Source of the DNA: Schauerella fraxinea
GTDB taxonomy: Bacteria; Pseudomonadota; Gammaproteobacteria; Burkholderiales; Burkholderiaceae_B
DNA length: 64,000 nt
NCBI GenBank assembly: GCA_030849965.1
Contig: JAVDKL010000001.1
Span: 2,152,554-2,216,553 of the forward strand
Direction: 5' to 3'
Shown here: positions 49,061-56,176 of the stretch, piece by piece
Layout of the letters: the number at the start of each line of letters is the position of its first letter
Numbering within the stretch: the stretch's first letter is position 1
The notes under the pieces: generated by a model
Told to the model about the DNA's origin: nothing
The model's input: the letters and a program-made list of their open reading frames with translations, nothing else
Databases searched by the model: none
Position numbers and translations under genes: made by a program

Positions 49061-50359
49061 GTGTTCGAAACTTTTGAAAATCTAGAGTCATGCGTACGCA
49101 CTTACTGCAGAGATTTTCCCGCCGTTTTTAAACGAGCCAAAGGGGCTTTGCTCTGGGACGAACGAGGACGTAAATACATTGATTTCTTTGCAGGAGCTGG
49201 TGCCCTCAACTACGGGCATAATAACGATGCGCTGAAAGAAGGATTGCTGAAATATATTCATGAAGACGGTATTGCACACGGACTCGACCTGCACACTGAG
49301 GCAAAACAGCAGTTCATTGAAGAGTTTAATAGCATAATTCTCATCCCGCGAAAACTTAAATTTCGTTTGATGTTTACTGGGCCAACGGGATCGAATGTGG
49401 TCGAGGCGGCGTTAAAGCTTGCCAGAAAAGTGACGGGCCGAACCAATGTTGCTGCCTTTACAAATGGCTACCACGGAATGTCACTAGGCGCGCTGGCTGC
49501 AACGGGTGCGAATTCGAAACGTCGAGGCGCCGGAATTCCCCTTTCAAACATCGACCGCTACCCGTTCGATAATTATTTCGGTCCCGACACCGACACGCTT
49601 TCTTATATTGAAAGACTTATTACAGATGCAAGCAGCGGATTTGACGCACCCGCAGCGTTTATTGTCGAAACGGTTCAAGGCGAAGGCGGAATAAATGTCG
49701 CGTCTCGGGAATGGCTTCAACGGCTAGCACGCCTAGCGCGAAAATTGGGTAGCCTTTTGATAGTCGATGATATTCAAGCTGGCTGTGGTCGCACCGGCCG
49801 TTTCTTCAGCTTTGAAGATGCGGGTATACAGCCAGATCTCGTATGTCTATCCAAATCGCTCAGCGGCTTCGGCCTACCGATGTCCATGTTGTTGATTCGG
49901 CCAGAACTCGATATATGGGAGCCTGGCGAGCATAACGGAACCTTCCGCGGCAATAATCTTGCATTCGTCACCGCCCGCTTGGCACTCGATTATTGGAAAG
50001 CCCCCTCCTTTTTGCAGAATCTCAAGCAAACGTCTGACCGCCTAAACGCCGACCTTCAGGACGCCGTAGAGCATTACCGTGACATAGTGCCGATAAAAAC
50101 TCGCGGGCGCGGTCTACTACATGGATTAGTCATGCCTTCGACCGCAGTCGCCAGCCGGGTCTCGACATTAGCGTTTTCAAAAGGAGTCATTCTTGAGACC
50201 TGCGGCCCAACGGGCGAAGTACTGAAGTTAATGCCACCGTTGACGATTTCAAGTGACCATCTAAACGAGGCGCTGGAAGTTATCCGCGAAAGTATAGACC
50301 GCGCTTTATACGACGCCGCCAATAGCGACTTCGTTTCTAACTCAGATCTCAATCAATAA
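49061..50359 (+). CDS. EctB-type L-2,4-diaminobutyrate:2-oxoglutarate aminotransferase
   Basis: PLP-dependent class III aminotransferase predicted to make L-2,4-diaminobutyrate from aspartate semialdehyde with glutamate as donor. Start GTG 49061 with GGAG 6 bases upstream; an in-frame TTG eight codons earlier is less likely. 432 residues. Very close to EctB: FAGAGALNYGHNN, MFTGPTGSNVVEAALKLARK, PAAFIVETVQGEGGINVAS, LLIVDDIQAGCGRTGRFFSF, PLP Lys in LSKSLSGFGLP, and WEPGEHNGTFRGNNLAFVTA. No ectA or ectC follows, so the product is not committed to ectoine. First gene of the low-G+C operon. Confidence 0.93.
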   Translation: MFETFENLESCVRTYCRDFPAVFKRAKGALLWDERGRKYIDFFAGAGALNYGHNNDALKEGLLKYIHEDGIAHGLDLHTEAKQQFIEEFNSIILIPRKLKFRLMFTGPTGSNVVEAALKLARKVTGRTNVAAFTNGYHGMSLGALAATGANSKRRGAGIPLSNIDRYPFDNYFGPDTDTLSYIERLITDASSGFDAPAAFIVETVQGEGGINVASREWLQRLARLARKLGSLLIVDDIQAGCGRTGRFFSFEDAGIQPDLVCLSKSLSGFGLPMSMLLIRPELDIWEPGEHNGTFRGNNLAFVTARLALDYWKAPSFLQNLKQTSDRLNADLQDAVEHYRDIVPIKTRGRGLLHGLVMPSTAVASRVSTLAFSKGVILETCGPTGEVLKLMPPLTISSDHLNEALEVIRESIDRALYDAANSDFVSNSDLNQ

Positions 50360-50383
50360 TTAGCCCTGGTTCTAGGAGACGAA

Positions 50384-51388
50384 ATGCTCAATGAAAATGC
50401 CATCAGGCAGGCCCGCGCACGCCTATCCCAAACCACAGTACTGCTACTTGCGGGTGGATGGTCAAGTGAAAGGCGGAGTTCACTTGACACTGCAATGCAT
50501 TTAATGCCGCTTCTTTCGAATCTATGCAAAGAAGTAACGCTGCTGGACCCACTCGACATTCCCGCACTTTTAAAAGCCTGCCACACCGCGGATTTCGCAC
50601 TTAACGTCCTCTATGGCAGATATGGAGAAGATGGCGCGATTCAGGGATTTCTATCAATCGTCGGGCTTCCGACGTCGGGTTCAGGCGTCCTTGCCTCTGC
50701 GGTTGGCATGAACAAGGATGTCTTTTTAAGCCTACTTCGTGACTGGGGATATCGAGTGCCAGATGGATTCCTCGTTTCTCGAGTCGATGAACTTGGACTC
50801 AGTCGGCTATTTCGACAAGGACAAGGCTACATTCTTAAGCCAATTGATGAAGGCGATAGCCTCGGTGTGCAATTCATGCGGGAAAAAGCACCATTGCTGC
50901 GCGCTATAGCCGCTATCCAGCATGAGGATCGCGAAAGGTGGCGCATTGAAGAGTTCGTCGAGGGACCATTTGGCACCGTCGGAGTGGTAAATACGGTAGA
51001 TGGCATCGCAGTTGGAGATCCAATCATCTTTAATCTCCCTGCGGGCAAAAACTTCTACGACACTGACCTAAAGCTGGGACGGTGCGGTAAGCCAACGGTT
51101 AGCTTTGTGGATGGAGATGCGCGAATTCTAATCCAACGACAAGCTGCAGATATATATACGCGGCTCGGTTGCAACGGCGCGGCAAGACTCGACTTCATCA
51201 TCAATGGCAACGAGCCTGTCTACCTCGAGATAAACACCATCCCGGGTCTTTATCCGGGTAGCAATCTCGATCTCTCCTTCGCAGCGCACATAGCGTTCGA
51301 GAATCTGCTTGCAGTCATGATCCATGCGCAGCTTGCTAGTGATGACGTCGACTCAGAGTATCACCATGACGAGACGTCTCATGCCTAG
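50384..51388 (+). CDS. D-Ala-D-Ala-ligase-like ATP-grasp dipeptide ligase
   Basis: 334 residues, with GGAG before ATG 50384. Ddl layout: GGWSSER near 24 (first-subsite Glu kept), YGRYGEDGAIQGFL, SGSGVLASAVGMNKDVF, ATP-grasp Lys in YILKPIDEG, metal ligands in AARLDFII and YLEINTIPG. Compared with DdlB from memory, the first-subsite Ser150 is Asp (EGDS for EGSS), the omega-loop Tyr212 and Tyr216 become Thr and Leu (FYDTDLKL), and Leu282 becomes Asn. These positions set substrate choice, so I infer a ligase for a different, perhaps basic, amino acid such as diaminobutyrate. It probably is not the housekeeping Ddl. Confidence 0.9.
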   Translation: MLNENAIRQARARLSQTTVLLLAGGWSSERRSSLDTAMHLMPLLSNLCKEVTLLDPLDIPALLKACHTADFALNVLYGRYGEDGAIQGFLSIVGLPTSGSGVLASAVGMNKDVFLSLLRDWGYRVPDGFLVSRVDELGLSRLFRQGQGYILKPIDEGDSLGVQFMREKAPLLRAIAAIQHEDRERWRIEEFVEGPFGTVGVVNTVDGIAVGDPIIFNLPAGKNFYDTDLKLGRCGKPTVSFVDGDARILIQRQAADIYTRLGCNGAARLDFIINGNEPVYLEINTIPGLYPGSNLDLSFAAHIAFENLLAVMIHAQLASDDVDSEYHHDETSHA

Positions 51389-52010
51389 AGCCGTTAATCT
51401 ACTTTCGCCGTACAAGTTTATCTCTCAAGACACGCTTCACGGGGGACATGAGTACAACGGATTTCGAGATCGAAAATGCGCCGATTACTGGCGGGAACGA
51501 TCATGCGGAATTGCCTGTGCCCAGATGCTGCTGTATGCCAAGCACGGGCACATCATTCCCGCCGGTCGGCTCATTGAAGACGGTGTCGCAATTGGCGCGT
51601 ATCGGAAAGGGGTTGGGTGGACCCATAGTGGCTTGGCTGCACTGCTCACGAAGCAAGGTGTCCCTGCAATTGCTAGGCTGCTGCTCGCAGAAGATTTGAT
51701 GTACCACTTGGTGCTCGGCGGCGCAGCGATTCTATCGGTTACACCAACGCTTGGTGTGAAACAGCAACCACCAAAGCTACCTTCCGCTCGGGGTGGACAC
51801 TTAATTCTTTGCCACGGTTTCTGTGTTCCGCTCAACCCGGAAGAGCCTTGCACTCCCCTATCCGAACTGCTCATCAGCGATCCTGATCACGATTTCCCTG
51901 ATCGTTTGGAAGGCACGCTGACCTCTTTCGACCTAGTCGCCCGTGCCTGGAGCGGGCGGTGCATAGCTATTTCCCCAATGCGAAATTACATCAATCAAAA
52001 TGGCAATTGA
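51381..52010 (+). CDS. C39-like cysteine peptidase or acyltransferase
   Basis: 209 residues from ATG 51381 (an ATG at 51366 is equally possible); overlaps the ligase gene. Papain-like C39 signature: nucleophile Cys in RSCGIACAQMLLYAKHG (near residue 38 of this start), catalytic His in GGHLILCHGF, and Asp in ISDPDHDF. No membrane segment or ATPase domain, so it is not a bacteriocin ABC exporter. C39-like proteins in biosynthetic clusters can hydrolyse peptides or transfer acyl groups (as BtrH does). Here it could trim or condense the dipeptide, or serve as self-protection. Confidence 0.8.
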   Translation: MPRAVNLLSPYKFISQDTLHGGHEYNGFRDRKCADYWRERSCGIACAQMLLYAKHGHIIPAGRLIEDGVAIGAYRKGVGWTHSGLAALLTKQGVPAIARLLLAEDLMYHLVLGGAAILSVTPTLGVKQQPPKLPSARGGHLILCHGFCVPLNPEEPCTPLSELLISDPDHDFPDRLEGTLTSFDLVARAWSGRCIAISPMRNYINQNGN

Positions 52011-53214
52011 TCCTGCAGCCACTCGGGCAATTCTTATCGCCTGCATCGCGCTGGCTTCGCTTGCGGTTGGATTCACTATGCCATTGGTGGCAATTTCACT
52101 CGAGACCGATGGTTTGTCCTCAACGTTGATCGGACTGAATGCCGCCGCGCCTGCCTTGGGTATTCTCACCGTTACGTTGTTCACGAGAACCCTAGTTTCG
52201 TGGCTCGGCGTTCGGGGCGCAATGTTTGGCAGCGCTGTGCTATTCATCGGACTCATACTGCTCTTGCCTCATTGGAGAGGCTTCTGGCCATGGTTTTTAG
52301 TTCGATACCTTATAGGACTGTGTACCGGCCTTTTTTGGGTAGTTGCCGAGGCCTGGCTAAACGCAATAACGCCGAACTCAATTCGCGGCCGAATCTTCGG
52401 AGCCTACAGTGCGTTGGGTGCCGTCGGTTTGGCATTAGGACCTCTGCTTATCATGGTGTGGGGCACCAATGGTGATGCGCCGTTTCAGATGGTCGCAGTA
52501 ATTTTCGCTTGTGCAGCAATTGCTGTCTGTCTCCTGCCGCCGCCATCTGTTCGAATTGCTTCAGTACGGTCCTTAGGCTACTTCACTGTAATGAAATACG
52601 CGCCTCTTGCGACGCTGGCAGCGATCGTCGCTGGCTTCCTCGTTACCGTTCAGATCGTGCTGGTCCCCATCTACGCTGCGCGGGTGAATTTGTCTGCTGA
52701 TACTGGCGCGGCAATGCTGGCAGCAGTGCTGACTGGAGCAGTGATTATCCAGCCAATAGTAGGTTGGATGACCGACAAGCTTGGACGTGAGCGCATTCTT
52801 GTGCTGTCGGCGATTGCGGCCACTGTCAGTGCTGCTGTGTTGTGGTTGGAAGACAGCAGTTTTGCTCATTGGGTTCTACTTGCCGTATGGGGCGGCACCG
52901 CTGCAGCGCTTTACAGCGTTTCCCTAATAATGATCGGAGATCAGTTCGAGATTCAGTCGCTGGCAGCAGCTGGCGCTGCACTTCATGGCGCTTACCACTT
53001 CGGGAACATTGTTGGTCCTGCAGTTGTCGGGGTAGCCATGGACCGCTTTGGACCGAGCGCATTAATGACGGTTTCCGGGATGGTGTCCGGCGCTTTCGTA
53101 GCGGCCGTTAGTCTGCGACGTCTTAGTGGTCCGGTGGGTAAGAGGACCCACCTTCCAGTCGGATTGCCGCAGCACCCCAATTCCGCGCCAGGGAAACGCC
53201 AACATGAAGATTAA
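52000..53214 (+). CDS. YcaD-like MFS transporter
   Basis: 404 residues with twelve predicted membrane segments. The characteristic motif WVVAEAWLNAITPNSIRGRI with YSALGAVGLALGPLL places it in the YcaD branch of MFS permeases. Starts 11 bases inside the end of the C39 gene and ends 11 bases inside the racemase gene, so it is translationally coupled. In this context it is the likely exporter of the cluster product, or its self-resistance pump. The last 25 residues (HLPVGLPQHPNSAPGKRQHE) are not membrane-bound. Confidence 0.88.
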   Translation: MAIDPAATRAILIACIALASLAVGFTMPLVAISLETDGLSSTLIGLNAAAPALGILTVTLFTRTLVSWLGVRGAMFGSAVLFIGLILLLPHWRGFWPWFLVRYLIGLCTGLFWVVAEAWLNAITPNSIRGRIFGAYSALGAVGLALGPLLIMVWGTNGDAPFQMVAVIFACAAIAVCLLPPPSVRIASVRSLGYFTVMKYAPLATLAAIVAGFLVTVQIVLVPIYAARVNLSADTGAAMLAAVLTGAVIIQPIVGWMTDKLGRERILVLSAIAATVSAAVLWLEDSSFAHWVLLAVWGGTAAALYSVSLIMIGDQFEIQSLAAAGAALHGAYHFGNIVGPAVVGVAMDRFGPSALMTVSGMVSGAFVAAVSLRRLSGPVGKRTHLPVGLPQHPNSAPGKRQHED

Positions 53215-54316
53215 ACTGAGGCGCGCGCAACTACAGATCGACCTTAGTGCGATAGAAGAGAACTGGCGCCGGCTTAGCCGTTTGGTGAGGCCCGGAGTGC
53301 GTATCGCCGCGGTACTGAAAAGTGATGCGTATGGTTTGGGACTTTTGCCAGTGGGAGCACTTCTTTCTCGATTGGGTTGCCGCGATTTTGTGGTCGGCAC
53401 GATCGAAGAGGCAGAAGTATTGCGCAAGGTCGCGCCAAGCCAGTCCATACAAGTACTTTACGCGGATATGGATCGGGACCTTCGAAATTTCTCGGCCATG
53501 CAAATTATTCCGGTGATCAACGACGAGCGGGGATTTAGATATTGGTTGCAGCATTATCCACGGCTTTCAGCAACGCTGCGTGTCGACACAGGACTTTCGA
53601 CTTTTGGCATCGACTGGCGCGAGGTGCCCGGCCTATGGGCGCGCTACGCAAAATCAGATACCTCGCTGACCACATTAATGAGTCATCTTGCTGCCGAAAA
53701 TAAGGCCGATATAGAGAAAAGCCTGGAGCAAAAGATGCGTTTCGATCAAGTTTGCCGGCACATTTGCGCGAAGGAAAAAAGCTTGGCCGCATCAGGAGGC
53801 GCATTGCTCGGACCTGCGTTTCACTACGACCTAGTACGCTCAGGTCTCTACCTTCTAGGCTTTGAGGTCGATTCGGATAAGCCTGACATAACCGTGCCAG
53901 CCGTGACGCTAGATGCACCAATTATCGCGATCCGCGATGTTCGCAAAGGTGAGAGTATCGGCTACGACTTAGATTGCAAAGCACACAAAAACCTACGTAT
54001 TGCGGTGGCCTTCCTCGGACTTTCGCATGGCATGTGGATACCTCGATCGGTGCAAGTACGCGCACAAATCGGTCAGTGGGAGATCCCATCGATCGGAAGA
54101 GTTGAGCTCGAAAAAACAATTTTCGACGTGTCGGACGTTCCGATGGAAGAGCTATACCATGGTAGCGCGGTCCGCTTGATCGGGGGGCCCACTAAAATAG
54201 AGAATCTTGCCCGCTCGATTGGAGCTCATCCAAACGAGCTGCTCTGTCGCTTCAGTCACAGCATTACGCGTAACTATGTAGCATCAGGCGCACACGTCGG
54301 TTCAAACAAATTATAA
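53204..54316 (+). CDS. Alanine-racemase-family enzyme, divergent
   Basis: Fold III PLP racemase of 370 residues from ATG 53204; overlaps the MFS gene by 11 bases. PLP Lys is present in AVLKSDAYGLG, the Arg contacting PLP in YDLVRSGLYLLG, and the opposite catalytic Tyr in GESIGYDLD. Yet the usual GYADG becomes GLSHG, the GR(I/V)(C/S)MD motif becomes GRVELEK, and the Tyr of (N)YE(I/L)LC becomes Asn (PNELLC). The changed positions line the substrate entryway. The catalytic set is intact, so it should be active, likely on a substrate other than plain alanine. Confidence 0.88.
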   Translation: MKIKLRRAQLQIDLSAIEENWRRLSRLVRPGVRIAAVLKSDAYGLGLLPVGALLSRLGCRDFVVGTIEEAEVLRKVAPSQSIQVLYADMDRDLRNFSAMQIIPVINDERGFRYWLQHYPRLSATLRVDTGLSTFGIDWREVPGLWARYAKSDTSLTTLMSHLAAENKADIEKSLEQKMRFDQVCRHICAKEKSLAASGGALLGPAFHYDLVRSGLYLLGFEVDSDKPDITVPAVTLDAPIIAIRDVRKGESIGYDLDCKAHKNLRIAVAFLGLSHGMWIPRSVQVRAQIGQWEIPSIGRVELEKTIFDVSDVPMEELYHGSAVRLIGGPTKIENLARSIGAHPNELLCRFSHSITRNYVASGAHVGSNKL

Positions 54317-54579
54317 GAAGCGCAGCCCGAACGTATGATTCACCGCTGGATAACGTCGTCTACCCGCCTCTTCAAGAAACTAAAAACCGCTAGCGAAGTT
54401 ATGCCGTTAGAGCGCTGATTTCTCGATCTTCTATAAATTGCGGCGGCACCGATGTAGGGCGGTGTGGTCCAACATATAAGCGGCAATTCGACGAGGTCGC
54501 AGGAGTTCAAAAGCGTGTAAGTGGCATACGTCGATCACTAGTAGCGAAACATCGGGCATCAACGCGAAGGAAGGCACCC
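54317..54579. other. Gene-free right edge of the island
   Basis: Together with 54580-54851 this is a 535-base stretch without a gene. It still has low G+C in its first part. No terminator with a good stem and T-run was found after the racemase gene. Nothing recognisable until the decayed copy that follows. Confidence 0.5.
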
Positions 54580-54713
54580 AAGCTTTCGCAAGTCGAAGCA
54601 TTCACAGTGGCAGTAGGCGACGCGGAACGCTTCAGACCTTGTCGATCGATGTCGTGGTCGAGATGGCGACCGCGGGCGAAGATGCGTTGCGGCTAATGCG
54701 CTTCATCAAGTGA
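54580..54713 (+). pseudogene. Decayed copy of the 48038-48298 gene (3' half)
   Basis: Bases 54580-54713 align with 48164-48298: shared start aagct(c/t)tcgcaagtcgaagc, then GCGAAGATGCGTTGCGGCT, and the stop region CAAGTGA versus GAGTGA. There are roughly twenty substitutions and one base missing near 54632 (gaacgctt-ca versus gaacgctttcg), which breaks the frame. The 5' half is absent. It is an old duplicate rather than a fresh target-site repeat. Confidence 0.85.
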
Positions 54714-54851
54714 GGAGTATCGGCCGAAGATGCGTGGTGATTCGGCGATCGCGCCTGAATCATCCCGACGGTTCGCGTGCTGCGAAAAGCAGATCTTCAC
54801 AAAACAGGTGTCACGAACCTAAGACCTGCTGCACGACACTGCTGGAAAACT
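54714..54851. other. Spacer before tRNA-Arg
   Basis: 138 bases without a recognisable gene. Higher G+C again, suggesting a return to core sequence. No integrase-type att repeat of the tRNA 3' end was found elsewhere in the window. Confidence 0.4.
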
Positions 54852-54926
54852 TGGTGCGCCCGACAGGAATCGAACCTGTATCAAGAGCTTCGGAAACTCA
54901 CATTCTATCCATTGAACTACGGGCGC
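54852..54926 (-). tRNA. tRNA-Arg (CCG)
   Basis: 75 bases on the minus strand including an encoded CCA (54854-54852). Acceptor GCGCCCG (54926-54920) pairs with CGGGCGC. The anticodon loop reads TTCCGAA, so the anticodon is CCG. The T-arm loop TTCGATT is standard. Its 3' end points toward the low-G+C island, the classic side for integration. Confidence 0.93.
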
Positions 54927-55121
54927 CAAGAGGCGGCATTGTACCGGACTTTTCGATCTGTGCCGGACGATCTTAGGGCATGCACCTATTTAGTGCCTAT
55001 CGCCCCAATAGCGGGCACCGATATATAATCCAGCGTTTGCACGCGGGGGGTCCCCTCACGTCGCCCGTCCACTGCTGCTTGGTTTGCGGCGGCCCAGTAT
55101 CCCGATTCGCAGGATTTGGTT
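54927..55121. other. Spacer between tRNA-Arg and cytochrome gene
   Basis: 195 bases. It should contain promoters for both the tRNA (minus) and the cytochrome gene (plus). No clear hexamer pair or hairpin is claimed. Confidence 0.35.
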
Positions 55122-56078
55122 ATGAGCAACGCGCAGGATCATTCAGAAGAACATAGCTCGCCGATCAAGACGCCGAAGCAGTTGGTGGTGACGATCGTCC
55201 TTTCGTTTGTGATACCGGTCATCGTGCTGATTTTGTTGGCCAACATGGTCACATTCGGCAGCAAGGGTGGCTCGGGTTCCGACGCCGCCACCCCGGAATC
55301 GATCAGCAAGCGCGTCGCGCCTGTGGCCGGTTTCGAGTTTGTAGATGCCACCGCGCCCAAGGTCTTCAAGACCGGCGAACAAGTGTTCCAGGCAGTCTGT
55401 ACGGCCTGTCATACCGCCGGCGTCGCCGGCGCGCCCAAGGTGGGCGATAACGCAGCCTGGGCACCGCTCATCGCATCGGGTCTCGATGAGATGACGAAGA
55501 TCGCCATCGCCGGTAAGGGCGGCATGCCCGCCAAGGGTGGCAACCCGTCGTTGAGTGATTACGAAGTCGCACGCGCCGTGGTGTTCATGGCCAATAAATC
55601 CGGTGGCGAGCTGAAGGAACCGGCCGCCCCCGAGCAACCTGCCGCAGGCGGTCAAGCCGCGGCGGCTCCAGCTGCCCCGGCGGCGGCAGCCGCTGCGCCC
55701 GCCGGCGCAAGCGCACCGGCCACTGCAGCAGCGCCGGCACCGGCTGCGCAACAACAGGCACAAGCAGCTGCACCAGCGCCTGCCGCAGCACCCGCAGCAG
55801 CACCCGCCGCGGCGCCGGCGCAAACCGCCGCCGTCAACCCGGCCGGCGAGAAGCTCTATAAGTCCGCGTGCATGGCCTGTCATGCCGCCGGTATCGCCGG
55901 CGCGCCGAAGTTCGGTGACAAAGCCGCGTGGGCGCCTTACATCGCCACCGGTATCGATACGATGGTGCAAGTGGCGCTCAAGGGTAAAGGGGCGATGCCG
56001 CCCAAGGGTGGTGCCATGAATGCGTCCGAAGCCGATATTCGCGCCGCTGTCGAGTACATGGCCAGCGCTGCAAAATAA
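55122..56078 (+). CDS. Di-domain membrane-anchored cytochrome c5-type protein
   Basis: 318 residues from ATG 55122 (AGGA 7 bases upstream). One N-terminal membrane anchor (LVVTIVLSFVIPVIVLILLAN, about 22-42), a first haem domain with CTACH near 95, an Ala/Pro/Gln-rich linker of about 70 residues (roughly 170-240), and a second haem domain with CMACH near 254. Both domains share AGAPK(V/F)GD(N/K)AAWAP and KGGMPxKGG-type Met ligand loops. It carries electrons at the periplasmic face, likely to an oxidase or reductase encoded elsewhere. Confidence 0.92.
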   Translation: MSNAQDHSEEHSSPIKTPKQLVVTIVLSFVIPVIVLILLANMVTFGSKGGSGSDAATPESISKRVAPVAGFEFVDATAPKVFKTGEQVFQAVCTACHTAGVAGAPKVGDNAAWAPLIASGLDEMTKIAIAGKGGMPAKGGNPSLSDYEVARAVVFMANKSGGELKEPAAPEQPAAGGQAAAAPAAPAAAAAAPAGASAPATAAAPAPAAQQQAQAAAPAPAAAPAAAPAAAPAQTAAVNPAGEKLYKSACMACHAAGIAGAPKFGDKAAWAPYIATGIDTMVQVALKGKGAMPPKGGAMNASEADIRAAVEYMASAAK

Positions 56079-56120
56079 TCGCGCAGTTCATTTGAACGGC
56101 TGGTGAGCCAGTTCACACCG

Positions 56121-56156
56121 ATCCCCGCCTCGATACCGGCGGGGATTTTCATTTTC
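56121..56156 (+). terminator. Intrinsic terminator after cytochrome gene
   Basis: ATCCCCGCC (56121-56129), 8-nt loop, GGCGGGGAT (56138-56146), then TTTTCATTTT. Forty bases past the stop codon. Confidence 0.88.
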
Positions 56157-56176
56157 AGCACCGCTAAAGTTTTCGC

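Noticed and set aside
51381-52010. Bacteriocin ABC exporter with C39 peptidase
   Set aside because: No membrane or ATPase domain follows the C39-like domain, and no double-glycine leader peptide gene was seen.
49061-54316. Ectoine operon or D-cycloserine operon
   Set aside because: No ectA/ectC; and no urea-forming, O-acetylserine-type or other Dcs enzymes. Only EctB-like and Ddl-like genes are shared.
50384-54316. VanC/VanT-type glycopeptide resistance cluster
   Set aside because: A ligase and racemase are present, but there is no VanX/VanXY metallopeptidase, VanRS pair or membrane domain on the racemase. The peptidase is a C39-like cysteine enzyme.
54580-54713. Recent insertion target-site duplication
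   Set aside because: The two copies differ at about twenty positions plus an indel, far too many for a recent direct duplication.
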